Source: Myxococcota bacterium
GTDB lineage: Bacteria > Myxococcota > XYA12-FULL-58-9 > JALHOP01
Length of the DNA: 64,000 bases
Assembly (NCBI GenBank): GCA_022842935.1
Contig: JALHOP010000002.1
Coordinates: 248,001-312,000 of the forward strand
Direction of reading: 5' to 3'
The notes below the pieces were generated by a model. It was not told where the DNA came from, searched no databases, and worked only from the letters and a program-made list of their open reading frames with translations. This document shows positions 1 through 8,189 of the stretch, piece by piece (within the stretch, counting starts at the first letter, position 1; the number at the start of each line of letters is the position of its first letter). A program made the translations under genes and the position numbers.

Positions 1-342
1 TTCAACGATGTCGATTTCTGTCTGCGCGTTCTTGCCAAAGGGTACCGCAACGTGTGGACGCCCCACGCCGAGCTCTACCACTATGAGTCCGCGAGCCGCG
101 GCCCCGACACCGAACCCCGGCATCGCGCCCGTTTCGCAGGCGAGATCGCTTTCATGAAACGGCGCTGGAGAAACACGCTGCGGACGGACCCTGCGTACAA
201 CCCGAACCTCAGCCTCTCGTCCCTTGATTTCGCAATCGCGGCCAAGCCGCGCACGACGAAGCCGTGGCTGGTCTCGCATCGCACGACCCGACGCGATAGT
301 GAGACGAGCGGAATTCCTGAGGGCAAGCACCGCAACGCATGA
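1..342 (+). CDS. Glycosyltransferase family 2, C-terminal part (partial at window edge)
   Basis: The reading frame is open from the first base and ends at TGA 340-342, so only the last 113 residues are present. The visible part starts with FNDVDFCLR, the C-terminal acidic motif typical of O-antigen GT2 enzymes. It continues with GYRNVWTPHAELYHYES and a DPAYNPNLS tail, as in rhamnosyl or related O-antigen transferases. The role is inferred to be transfer of a sugar onto a polysaccharide chain at the cytoplasmic face of the inner membrane. Its stop overlaps the next start (ATGA), so it is probably translationally coupled to the ABC exporter. Donor and linkage cannot be told. Confidence 0.85.
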   Translation, partial: FNDVDFCLRVLAKGYRNVWTPHAELYHYESASRGPDTEPRHRARFAGEIAFMKRRWRNTLRTDPAYNPNLSLSSLDFAIAAKPRTTKPWLVSHRTTRRDSETSGIPEGKHRNA

Positions 343-1121
343 GTCGCCCAAACAAGATCTTCGAGATCGTCAAGTACCGGAGCCTGCTCTACAACCTGAC
401 GGTAAGCGAGCTCAAGCTCCGCTATCGCCGCTCGGTGTTGGGTTTCGTTTGGACGATGCTGAACCCGCTATTGATGATGAGCGTCATGACCTTTGTCTTC
501 TCCAAGGTCATGCGGTTCAGCATGAAGGACTACTCCGTCCTCCTGCTCGCCGGTCTGCTTCCGTGGACCTTCTTTTCGCAGTCGATCAACCTGTCGCTGA
601 TGTCGATCGTCGGCAAGGGCCAGCTGCTCAAGAAGGTCTACATCCCGAAGGCGATCATTCCGATTTCGGCGGTGCTTGCGACGCTCATCAACTCGTCGCT
701 CGCCTTCGTACCATTGCTCGCCCTTACGCTCCTCGTCGGCCACCACCTGAACAGCGCGATTCTGTTCCTTCCGGTTGCCATGATGATTCTCGCGGTCTTC
801 GCGATGGGGTGGGCGCTGCTATTCTCGTGCCTCTACGTTTACTTTCGCGACTTTGGGCACATGACGGAAGTGTTGCTGCAAGCTTGGTTCTACGCGTCGC
901 CCGTCATGTACACGCTCGAGATGGTGCCCGAGGCGTACCGCAGCGCGTTCACGTGGAATCCGGTGACCTACTTCATCGAATGCTTCCGGGCGCCGATTTT
1001 CAGTGGCCAACTGCCGGACTCACGCACCATAGCCATTGCCATGGGGTCCGCGATAGCGTCCATTGTCGTGGGTCTTCTCGTGTTCCTGAGATATGAGAAC
1101 CAGTTCGTGTTGAAGGTATGA
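339..1121 (+). CDS. wzm: Polysaccharide ABC exporter permease (Wzm-like)
   Basis: This 260-residue integral membrane protein of the ABC-2 type permease family has about six hydrophobic segments. The N-terminal YRSLLYNLTVSELKLRYRRS followed by LGFVWTMLNPLLMM is typical of O-antigen and teichoic acid exporters. It should form the channel that moves a finished undecaprenyl-linked polymer across the inner membrane, paired with the ATPase encoded one base downstream. The ATG overlaps the upstream glycosyltransferase stop by four bases. Length and motifs match the family, and nothing looks damaged. Confidence 0.93.
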   Translation: MSRPNKIFEIVKYRSLLYNLTVSELKLRYRRSVLGFVWTMLNPLLMMSVMTFVFSKVMRFSMKDYSVLLLAGLLPWTFFSQSINLSLMSIVGKGQLLKKVYIPKAIIPISAVLATLINSSLAFVPLLALTLLVGHHLNSAILFLPVAMMILAVFAMGWALLFSCLYVYFRDFGHMTEVLLQAWFYASPVMYTLEMVPEAYRSAFTWNPVTYFIECFRAPIFSGQLPDSRTIAIAMGSAIASIVVGLLVFLRYENQFVLKV

Positions 1122-1122
1122 C

Positions 1123-1869
1123 ATGAGCATCGCTCTCAAGCTCGATAACGTCAGCGTCCATTTTCGGCTGCACTACGAGAGCAGCAGCACGCTCAAGGAG
1201 GCTCTGCTCATCCGCCTCAAAAACAAGCCGCGCTACCGCGAGCTATGGGCGTTGAAGAACGTCTCGCTCGATATCGCCAAGGGAGAGTCGGTTGGCATCG
1301 TGGGCCGCAACGGCTCTGGCAAAAGCACGCTGCTCAAGATCCTCGCCGGGGTCTACACACCATCGAGCGGCACGTGTCGGGTCGACGGCACGATCGCGCC
1401 ACTCATCGAGCTCGGCGCAGGCTTCAACGGCGAACTGACTGGACGCGAGAACGTTTACCTCAACGGGGCCATCTTGGGACGCAGCCGCAGCGACATGGAC
1501 GCGCGTTACGAGAGCATCGTGGCGTTTTCCGAGCTCCGCGACTTCATGGACGTGCCAGTAAAGAATTACTCCTCCGGGATGTACGCACGCCTGGGCTTCG
1601 CCATCGCCACCGACGTCGAGGCCGATATCCTTGTGATCGACGAAATTTTGGGGGTCGGCGACGAGGTGTTCCAGCGCCGGTGCGCCGCCAGGATCGCCGA
1701 GCACATCGCGCGCGGCGGCACGATGGTGTTCGTGTCCCATGACGCCGAAGCCGTGACCAAGCTTTGCACCAGGGCCATCGTCTTGCGCGACGGCGAGAAG
1801 GTGTTCGAGGGCCCGAGTGAGGCCGCTTTGGCCCACTACCGAGCCACATATGCGGGGGACGCCACCTAG
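1123..1869 (+). CDS. wzt: Polysaccharide ABC exporter ATPase (Wzt-like, short form)
   Basis: A 248-residue ABC ATPase. Walker A is GRNGSGKST at residues 61-69, the signature YSSGM is at about 149-153, Walker B ILVIDE at about 169-174 and the switch histidine (VSHD) near 206. The AGFNGELTGRENVYLNG stretch is characteristic of O-antigen and teichoic acid exporters. It should power export together with Wzm. The protein stops right after the nucleotide-binding domain, so the C-terminal carbohydrate-binding domain of longer Wzt proteins (as in E. coli O9a) is absent. By analogy with short Wzt proteins (Klebsiella O2a type), export probably does not depend on recognition of a capped chain end. Confidence 0.93.
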   Translation: MSIALKLDNVSVHFRLHYESSSTLKEALLIRLKNKPRYRELWALKNVSLDIAKGESVGIVGRNGSGKSTLLKILAGVYTPSSGTCRVDGTIAPLIELGAGFNGELTGRENVYLNGAILGRSRSDMDARYESIVAFSELRDFMDVPVKNYSSGMYARLGFAIATDVEADILVIDEILGVGDEVFQRRCAARIAEHIARGGTMVFVSHDAEAVTKLCTRAIVLRDGEKVFEGPSEAALAHYRATYAGDAT

Positions 1870-1884
1870 CGGCCTAAAGGCCGC
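1869..1884 (+). other. Perfect hairpin overlapping the ribosome-binding site of the next gene
   Basis: GCGGCC-TAAA-GGCCGC is a perfect 6-bp stem with a 4-base loop. It begins in the last base of the wzt stop codon and ends two bases before the TTG start at 1887. The only purine-rich ribosome-binding candidate for that start (AAAGG, 1876-1880) lies inside the loop and stem. There is no following T-run, so a translational control element or mRNA processing site is more likely than a factor-independent terminator. Function is inferred. Confidence 0.5.
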
Positions 1885-1886
1885 CC

Positions 1887-4800
1887 TTGCCGGATGCGAA
1901 TAGACGCTATATGGCGCTCGTCCCAACGAGTCTGGCCCGGAGCTCTCGCGTGGAATTTAGCGGCGAACGGTACATCCCGAAGGAGGGAGATGAGCACCTA
2001 GAGCTCGCCATCGAGCACCGCCTCCGCTACCTCGCAACGCAACCCTTGGTCGCTGGCAAACGGGTGCTCGACGCCGCGTGCGGAGAGGGCTACGGGTCCG
2101 CCTTGTTCGCCGAGGGTGCGGCCACGGTCCACGGAATCGACATCTCCGACGAGGCCATCGTCCACGCCAAGCGACACTACGCGCGCTCCAATCTCACGTT
2201 CACGAAGGCGTCGATCGAGAAGCTGCCGTTCCCGGACCATAGCTTCGACGTCGTTGTCTCATTCGAGACCATCGAGCATGTCGACGAGCGCATCCAGCGC
2301 GCCTTCCTCAGGGAAGTAAAGCGGGTGCTCGCGCCGAGCGGGACCTTCGTCATCTCGACCCCGGACAAAAGGGTCTACAGCGACGAGTCGAACCACAAGA
2401 ACACCTGGCATGTCCGCGAGTTCTACCGAGACGAATTCGACGCTTTCCTGCGCGAAGAGTTCGCCTTCGTGGATCTCTACGGTCAGCAGGCCTTGGTCGC
2501 AATGTCGCTCCGCCGACCGCAGGATGACCAGTTGCGCGTGCTCGAGACGGGGCGGAGCACGACTCGAGCGAAGTATCTGATCGCGGTCTGCAGCAACGCT
2601 GCTCCAGTTGACCAGTCGATCGCGGGGATCGCGCTCGACGGAAGCGGCGCCTACGAAGCAATGTGGAAGCGAATCATCGCGCTGCAAGACGAGGTCGAGA
2701 GCCGCAACCGCTGGGCGCAGCAGCTGCTCGACGAGCGGGCCGCGCTGAAAGCCAGCCCCCCGAGCCTCGAACGCGAATTCGATGCCATGCAACGAACCAT
2801 CGCGGGACGCGACGAAGAGCTTCGGCAGAAGTGGTCGGCTCTCCTGTCGACCCGCATCGAGCTCCAGGTGTTGCGGAGCGAACACGAGAAGCTGACAGAA
2901 CAACACCAGCAGCTCGTTCAAGCACACAGCGCTGCCGCGGCGGAGCTCGCGATGCATCGCGGTAGCGTAGCCGGCAAAGTGTACCTAAGGTATCGTTCTG
3001 TCCGCGATCGCGCACTTCCCATCAATTCGCCCCAACGTGAGATCCTCAAGAAAGGCTATCGCGGCGTCGCCGCAGGAGTGCGTTCTGTCCTCCGGCGCCG
3101 AGGAGCACCGGCTCCGGTGGTCCCCGCCCCGAAACCAGCGCAACCCGAACCCATCGAGCCCTTCAGCTTCCCCCACGTCGATGACCCGGTCGTCTCAATC
3201 ATCATCCCGGTCTTCAATCATTGGGCAACGACCTACACTTGTTTGCGCTCGCTTCACGCGACTCTTGGCGATCTTCCCGCCGAGATTATCCTCGCCGACG
3301 ACGGCTCCTCCGATGAAACGCGTCGCGCCGGCGAGATCGTCGCCGGGATGACGATCATCGCCGATGGAACGAATCGCGGCTTCCTCAGGAACTGCAACAA
3401 CGCAGCCGGCTTCGCGCGCGGTCGTTACATTTACTTCCTGAACAACGATACCGAGGTGAAGGCGCAAGCAGTTCAGGCGTTGGTCGAGCTACTCGATGCC
3501 GAGCCGCGCACCGGGCTCGTCGGCTCGAAGCTCATCTATCCCGATGGCCGTCTCCAAGAGGCGGGTGGGATCATCTGGAAAGACGCCTCTGGGTGGAACT
3601 TCGGTCGGCTTCAAGATCCGGACTCGGCCGAGTTCAACTATGTCCGCGACGTCGACTACATCTCCGGCGCCAGCATCATGGTTCGTGCTTCGCTCTGGCG
3701 TGAGATTGGCGGTTTCGACGAGCGCTACGCACCGGCCTATTGCGAAGACTCGGACTTCGCCTTCGAAGTACGCAAACGTGGCTACGGCGTCCGCTATCAG
3801 CCCCGCTCGGTGGTGGTGCACTACGAAGGCGTCAGCAATGGAACCGATACGAGCACGGGCATCAAGGCCTACCAGGTTCGTAACTCCAACTACCTACGCG
3901 AGAAGTGGCGGACCGTCCTTGAGCGCGACCACCTGCCGCCAGGCGAAGATGTCTTCGTGGCACGCGACCGCAGCCGCAACAAGCCATGTATCCTAGTCAT
4001 CGACCACTATGTGCCGCACTTTGACAAGGACGCCGGGAGCAGAACGGTCTGGGCGTTTCTGAGAGCGCTCATCGCGATGGGCTTTCAGGTGAAGTTCATT
4101 GGGGATAACTTCTTCCAGCACGAACCGTATACGAGCGCGCTGCAGCAGGCCGGCATCGAAGTGCTGCACGGCCCGAAATACAGCCAGGGGTGGGAGCAAT
4201 GGCTCGCCGACAACGGGCGATTCATCGATGTCGTGCTCCTCAACCGGCCGCACATTGGCCCCAAATATCTGGCAGCGATTCGCGCTACAACCAAAGCTAA
4301 AGTCCTCTATTACGGACACGACCTCGAGTATCTGCGGGAGGCAAAGCGAGCCGAAGTCGAAAACGATGACGAGCTCCGTCGTCACGCCGAGGCGCTGAAG
4401 CTGAACGAACAGCAGACCATGTCACGTATGGACGTTGTCCTCACCTGTAGCCACAGCGAAGCCGTAACTATCCGCGAGCTGTGCCCAGGGGTGCAGGTCG
4501 AGTGCGTTCCGCCCTATGCCCTCGACGTCGACCGCGCCGCGTTGTTCTCCAAGAAGGAGCGCAGTGGTCTCTTGTTCGTTGGCGGCTTCTCGCACAGGCC
4601 CAACGTCGACGCGGTGGTCAACTTCATGCGTGAAGCGTGGCCCGCAATCGAACGCGCGATTCCAGGAGTGGTCTTCACCATTGCGGGCTCTAACCCGTCG
4701 CCAGAAGTGCTGGCACTAGCGAGTGAGAACGTCCACGTCTTGGGTTTCGTATCGGACGCCAAGCTCCTTGAGCTCTACCGCACAGCCCGCCTAACCGTCG

Positions 4801-5105
4801 TGCCACTGCGCTATGGAGCCGGTGTCAAAGGCAAGACGGTTGAGGCCATGGCGTATGGAGTCCCTGTGGTGGGAACGCCTATCGCCTTCGAAGGCATGGA
4901 AGACATCGCATCGTACTTGCACCCGCTGCAGCAGGCGGAACCCATGCATCGGGCGGTTATCGAGCTCTATGACAACGACGTGGCGCTCAAGAGCATCTCA
5001 GCCCGCCAGCGCGAGTTCGTTCAGGGCCGGTTCTCTCTCGATGCCATTGCCGCCGCCTTCAGTCGCGCCATCGGTGGACCCCAACGTCAGGAAAGCAGCG
5101 CTTGA
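1887..5105 (+). CDS. Tri-domain methyltransferase-GT2-GT4 protein
   Basis: 1072 residues. The N-terminal part (about 20-240) is a class I SAM methyltransferase with RVLDAACGEGYGS as motif I and FDVVVSFETIEHV downstream. Residues of about 265-360 are charged and look coiled-coil. A GT2 domain occupies about 430-690 (VSIIIPVFNH, ADDGSSDET, FLNNDTEV, then YCEDSDFAFEVRKRGYG). A GT4-type domain occupies about 697-1060 (LLFVGGFSHRPNVDAV, then GAGVKGKTVEAMAYGVP). Such fusions probably add and methylate successive sugars of a chain terminus or repeat unit. The TTG at 1887 is the longest start; an ATG at 1911 is an alternative that would leave the upstream hairpin free. It overlaps hddA by four bases (TTGA). 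Confidence 0.85.
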   Translation: MPDANRRYMALVPTSLARSSRVEFSGERYIPKEGDEHLELAIEHRLRYLATQPLVAGKRVLDAACGEGYGSALFAEGAATVHGIDISDEAIVHAKRHYARSNLTFTKASIEKLPFPDHSFDVVVSFETIEHVDERIQRAFLREVKRVLAPSGTFVISTPDKRVYSDESNHKNTWHVREFYRDEFDAFLREEFAFVDLYGQQALVAMSLRRPQDDQLRVLETGRSTTRAKYLIAVCSNAAPVDQSIAGIALDGSGAYEAMWKRIIALQDEVESRNRWAQQLLDERAALKASPPSLEREFDAMQRTIAGRDEELRQKWSALLSTRIELQVLRSEHEKLTEQHQQLVQAHSAAAAELAMHRGSVAGKVYLRYRSVRDRALPINSPQREILKKGYRGVAAGVRSVLRRRGAPAPVVPAPKPAQPEPIEPFSFPHVDDPVVSIIIPVFNHWATTYTCLRSLHATLGDLPAEIILADDGSSDETRRAGEIVAGMTIIADGTNRGFLRNCNNAAGFARGRYIYFLNNDTEVKAQAVQALVELLDAEPRTGLVGSKLIYPDGRLQEAGGIIWKDASGWNFGRLQDPDSAEFNYVRDVDYISGASIMVRASLWREIGGFDERYAPAYCEDSDFAFEVRKRGYGVRYQPRSVVVHYEGVSNGTDTSTGIKAYQVRNSNYLREKWRTVLERDHLPPGEDVFVARDRSRNKPCILVIDHYVPHFDKDAGSRTVWAFLRALIAMGFQVKFIGDNFFQHEPYTSALQQAGIEVLHGPKYSQGWEQWLADNGRFIDVVLLNRPHIGPKYLAAIRATTKAKVLYYGHDLEYLREAKRAEVENDDELRRHAEALKLNEQQTMSRMDVVLTCSHSEAVTIRELCPGVQVECVPPYALDVDRAALFSKKERSGLLFVGGFSHRPNVDAVVNFMREAWPAIERAIPGVVFTIAGSNPSPEVLALASENVHVLGFVSDAKLLELYRTARLTVVPLRYGAGVKGKTVEAMAYGVPVVGTPIAFEGMEDIASYLHPLQQAEPMHRAVIELYDNDVALKSISARQREFVQGRFSLDAIAAAFSRAIGGPQRQESSA

Positions 5106-6160
5106 AGCCAGCATATTCGGTTCGCGCCAGAGCACCGCTTCGCCTCGGTTTGGCCGGGGGCGGCACCGATGTTTCCCCCTATTGCGATCTCCATGGCGGC
5201 GCCGTGCTGAACGCAACCATCGATCGCTACGCGCATTGTACGCTCGCGCCGCGCCACGACGGGATGGTGGTGTTCGAGGCGCCCGACATGGGTACGAGTG
5301 AAACGCTGCCGGCGACCGCGCGACTCGAGGCCGTCGGGCCATGCAAGCTGCAAAAGGCGGTTTACAACCGCATCACCGCTGACTATCTGGGCGGCGAACC
5401 CCTACCCCTCACGATCTCCACGACACTCGACGCGCCGCCCGGTTCTGGCTTGGGCTCCTCGTCGACGATGGTCGTTTGCCTTGTCACCGCGTTCACCGAG
5501 CTTCTGGCGTTGCCGCTTGGTGAGTACGATATCGCGCACTTGGCCTACGTGATCGAGCGTGTCGACATGGGCCTCACCGGTGGCAAGCAGGATCAATACG
5601 CCGCAGCGTTCGGCGGCGTGAACCTCATCGAGTTCTACGCCAACGACCGGGTCATCGTGAACCCGCTGCGCATCAAGGATTGGATTCTGCAGGAGCTCGA
5701 AGAGTCGCTCGTCACGTTCTACACTGGCGTCTCGCGCGAGAGCGCGCACATCATCGACGAGCAAATCCGCAATACGACTAGCAAGGCCACGGCGCCGGTA
5801 GAGGCCATGCATCAGCTCAAGGCCGACGCCGCGCGCATGAAAGAGGCGCTGCTCTTCGGCGATGTGCGCCGCTTCGCTGAGGTGCTCGACAGCTCTTGGC
5901 AAGCCAAGAAGCGCATGGCGAGCGCCATATCCAACCGGCACATCGACGCGATCGATGCAGCGGCGCGCGGCGCAGGGGCAGTCGCGGGCAAGGTCACGGG
6001 AGCCGGCGGCGGCGGCTACATGATGTTCGCCGTGCCACCGCGCCACCGCAGGCGCCTAGTCGACACCTTGGACACGATCGAAGGTGGTCGCGTGATGGAC
6101 TTTCACTTCGTGAAGGAAGGCGCGACCGCCTGGAGGACCAGCAATGGCTCACTCGAGTGA
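5102..6160 (+). CDS. hddA: D-glycero-alpha-D-manno-heptose-7-phosphate kinase
   Basis: A 352-residue GHMP kinase. The N-terminus RAPLRLGLAGGGTDVSPYCD is characteristic of HddA-type sugar kinases. The nucleotide loop APPGSGLGSSST is at about 110-121, and the C-terminal glycine-rich GKVTGAGGGGYMMF matches motif 3. It phosphorylates D-glycero-alpha-D-manno-heptose 7-phosphate at C1 on the route to GDP-D,D-heptose. The TTG start is supported by AGGAAAG at 5089-5095 and by a TTGA overlap with the upstream stop. Fucokinase-like relatives share the fold, but gmhA, hddC and gmhB next door make heptose the best call. Confidence 0.88.
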   Translation: MKPAYSVRARAPLRLGLAGGGTDVSPYCDLHGGAVLNATIDRYAHCTLAPRHDGMVVFEAPDMGTSETLPATARLEAVGPCKLQKAVYNRITADYLGGEPLPLTISTTLDAPPGSGLGSSSTMVVCLVTAFTELLALPLGEYDIAHLAYVIERVDMGLTGGKQDQYAAAFGGVNLIEFYANDRVIVNPLRIKDWILQELEESLVTFYTGVSRESAHIIDEQIRNTTSKATAPVEAMHQLKADAARMKEALLFGDVRRFAEVLDSSWQAKKRMASAISNRHIDAIDAAARGAGAVAGKVTGAGGGGYMMFAVPPRHRRRLVDTLDTIEGGRVMDFHFVKEGATAWRTSNGSLE

Positions 6161-6746
6161 TACTGGCGCAATCGTCGAGCAGATTCGTGAATCGATAGCC
6201 GTCAAGCAGCGGCTGCTCGAGGACCAGAGCTTGCTGGACGGTATCGCCAAAGCGGTGCACCTCTGCACGGAAGCCCTGCGCAACGATTGCAAGATCTTGG
6301 TCGCGGGCAACGGCGGCAGTGCGGCTGACGCGCAGCACTTCGCCGGCGAGCTGGTCAGCCGCTTCTACTTCGACCGCCCTGCCCTCCCTGGCATCGCGCT
6401 CACGACCGACACGAGCGTGCTCACCGCCATCGGCAACGACTACGGCTACGAGCAGGTCTTCTCGCGCCAGGTCGCGGGCCTCGGCCGCGCCGGTGACGTC
6501 TTCGTCGCGTTCTCGACGTCTGGCAACTCGCCTAACGTCCTGGCGGCGCTCCGCGAAGCACGCACGCGCAAGCTCCACACGATCGGTCTCTCCGGCCAGT
6601 CCGGCGGCAAGATGAAGGAGCTTTGCGACATCTGCTTGTGCATCCCGTCGAGTGAGACGCCGCGCATCCAAGAGTCGCACGAGCTCGTCAGTCACATCAT
6701 CTGCGCCCGCATCGAGGCGCTGATGTTCGGCGATCAGCGGAAGTGA
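6144..6746 (+). CDS. gmhA: Sedoheptulose-7-phosphate isomerase (phosphoheptose isomerase)
   Basis: A 200-residue SIS-domain protein. VAGNGGSAADAQHFAGEL (about 53-70) is the GmhA signature. Expected metal or catalytic positions are visible: His65, Glu69, Gln176 and His184, matching the spacing of E. coli His61, Glu65, Gln172 and His180. It converts sedoheptulose 7-phosphate to D-glycero-D-manno-heptose 7-phosphate, the substrate of the kinase encoded just upstream. The start overlaps hddA by 17 bases and the stop overlaps hddC by 4, so all three are probably made together. Confidence 0.92.
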   Translation: MAHSSDTGAIVEQIRESIAVKQRLLEDQSLLDGIAKAVHLCTEALRNDCKILVAGNGGSAADAQHFAGELVSRFYFDRPALPGIALTTDTSVLTAIGNDYGYEQVFSRQVAGLGRAGDVFVAFSTSGNSPNVLAALREARTRKLHTIGLSGQSGGKMKELCDICLCIPSSETPRIQESHELVSHIICARIEALMFGDQRK

Positions 6747-7447
6747 CGGAAGCCATCGTCTTATGCGGCGGCGCCGGCACGCGTCTCCGCAGCGTTAGCG
6801 GCGATACGCCCAAGAGCATGGTCGACGTCGCCGGTCGGCCTTTCCTGGAGATACTTCTAGAGTACTTGGGCGCCGGTGGCGTAACGCGCGTGGTTCTCGC
6901 CACGGGCGTCGGTCACGACGTTATCGCGGACTTCTTTGGCACGCGTTGGAGCTCGCTCGACATCGCTTACAGCCGAGAGCGCGAGCCACTCGGAACGGGC
7001 GGTGCGCTCGCACAGGCGATCCGCGAGACGAGCGCTCCCTCGGTGCTCGCCGTGAACGGCGACACGTACTTCGACGTGAGCCTCGCCGCTCTGTCGGCCC
7101 TGCACGAAGCAGAGCGGGCCGACGTCACCATGGCATTGAAGCCGCTCACCAACTTCGATCGCTACGGGACGGTTGTCCTCGATGGCGCGCGGGTCACCTC
7201 CTTCGTGGAGAAGCGCCCGACCCCCGAGGGGGTGATCAACGGCGGCATCTATTTGCTGCGACGTGACATCTTCACGAGCGACTTGCCGCGCGCATTTTCC
7301 TTCGAACGTGATTGGCTCGAGCGCCGGCTCGCGACCCAGCGAGTTTGCGGTCTCGTGCAAGACGGCTACTTCATCGACATCGGCATTCCGGAGGATTACC
7401 AACGTGCCTGCCGCGAGCTCCGAACGCGCGCTGTTCCTCGACCGTGA
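6743..7447 (+). CDS. hddC: D-glycero-alpha-D-manno-heptose 1-phosphate guanylyltransferase
   Basis: A 234-residue sugar nucleotidyltransferase. The N-terminal LCGGAGTRLRSVSGDTPKSM is the nucleotide-binding motif of the family, followed by VNGDTYFDVS (metal-binding Asp) and FVEKRP. It should activate D,D-heptose 1-phosphate with a nucleotide, GTP by homology to HddC, to give GDP-D-glycero-alpha-D-manno-heptose. The start is GTG in a GTGA overlap with gmhA. The last 44 bases also encode the start of gmhB in another frame. Nucleotide specificity cannot be proven from sequence; the operon context supports HddC. Confidence 0.85.
   Translation: MTEAIVLCGGAGTRLRSVSGDTPKSMVDVAGRPFLEILLEYLGAGGVTRVVLATGVGHDVIADFFGTRWSSLDIAYSREREPLGTGGALAQAIRETSAPSVLAVNGDTYFDVSLAALSALHEAERADVTMALKPLTNFDRYGTVVLDGARVTSFVEKRPTPEGVINGGIYLLRRDIFTSDLPRAFSFERDWLERRLATQRVCGLVQDGYFIDIGIPEDYQRACRELRTRAVPRP
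7390..7395 (+). promoter_or_regulatory. Ribosome-binding site fixing the gmhB start
   Basis: GGAGGA lies 8 bases before GTG 7404, inside the end of hddC. It supports GTG 7404 over the longer frame that is open back to 7263, whose extra residues are an out-of-frame reading of hddC. Confidence 0.7.
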
Positions 7448-7961
7448 CGGCGTCATCAACGTCGACCACGGATACGTGCACACGCCCGAGAAGTTCGAGC
7501 TGATCGACGGGATCGGCGAGGTGATGCAGCACTTCGCGCGGGCGGGGTATCTGCTGATCATCGTGACGAATCAGGCTGGGATTGCTCGGGGGTACTATAC
7601 CGAAGAGGAGTTCCTGCGGTTCGATGCGTGGATGCGCGGCGAGCTGAATCGGCTTTTAGCAGTGACGATCGCGCGGACCTACTACGCTCCGCACCACCCC
7701 GAGGGCGTGGTGGACCGTTTTCGCGGTGAGAGCGATCTGAGAAAGCCGAATCCAGGAATGCTCCTGGCCGCGGCTCGAGATTTCTCCCTGAACCTCGGAA
7801 GGTCCGTGCTTCTGGGTGACAAAGAGAGCGACGTCGTTGCCGGCAAGAAGGCAGGTGTCGGGTTGAACGTGCTCTACGCTGCATGCGGCGCACCTGCACA
7901 AACCATTGCCGATCGCGTAGTATTGAGCGTCTCGGAAATCATCGACGTTAGGCCCACATGA
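7404..7961 (+). CDS. gmhB: D,D-heptose 1,7-bisphosphate 7-phosphatase, zinc-cysteine-less variant
   Basis: A 185-residue HAD phosphatase, close to the E. coli length. LFLDRDGVINVDHGYVH carries the nucleophile and acid Asp pair, VTNQAGIARG is motif II, LRKPNPGM holds the Lys and LLGDKESDV the distal Asp residues. It removes the 7-phosphate of heptose bisphosphate before nucleotide activation. The zinc loop is altered: where E. coli has CPHHP and CDCRKP, this protein has APHHP and SDLRKP, so the three zinc cysteines are missing. The GTG start is set by GGAGGA at 7390. It overlaps hddC by 44 bases. Confidence 0.88.
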   Translation: MPAASSERALFLDRDGVINVDHGYVHTPEKFELIDGIGEVMQHFARAGYLLIIVTNQAGIARGYYTEEEFLRFDAWMRGELNRLLAVTIARTYYAPHHPEGVVDRFRGESDLRKPNPGMLLAAARDFSLNLGRSVLLGDKESDVVAGKKAGVGLNVLYAACGAPAQTIADRVVLSVSEIIDVRPT

Positions 7962-7993
7962 GAACCTCGCTCACCATCTCGGGTCTCGCTGCA

Positions 7994-8152
7994 ATGAGAC
8001 GGGGACGTTGCGTTGCCGCGGTTGTCGGGAGTCTTGTCGTCGGGGGGGCATGTCGCGGCATCAACGGGACGACTCCGTGCGGCGGCGAGCCCTTCGATAT
8101 CGCGGGTGAATGGCGGTCGAGTCCGTTCTCCGTGGGCGCGTACGAGCAGTAG
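7994..8152 (+). CDS. Possible small secreted or lipid-anchored peptide (hypothetical)
   Basis: In the 228-base gap after gmhB, a short frame reads MRRGRCVAAVVGSLVVGGAC, a basic start plus hydrophobic stretch ending in a cysteine like a lipobox. It continues for about 32 more residues and ends at TAG 8150-8152. An upstream in-frame ATG at 7958 overlaps the gmhB stop (ATGA). Codons in the second half favour G or C in third positions, as in real genes here. No family recognised; it may be a remnant. Low confidence. Confidence 0.28.
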   Translation: MRRGRCVAAVVGSLVVGGACRGINGTTPCGGEPFDIAGEWRSSPFSVGAYEQ

Positions 8153-8189
8153 TGGCGATGCTCCGACGCAAGAATCGAGATCACCCGCG

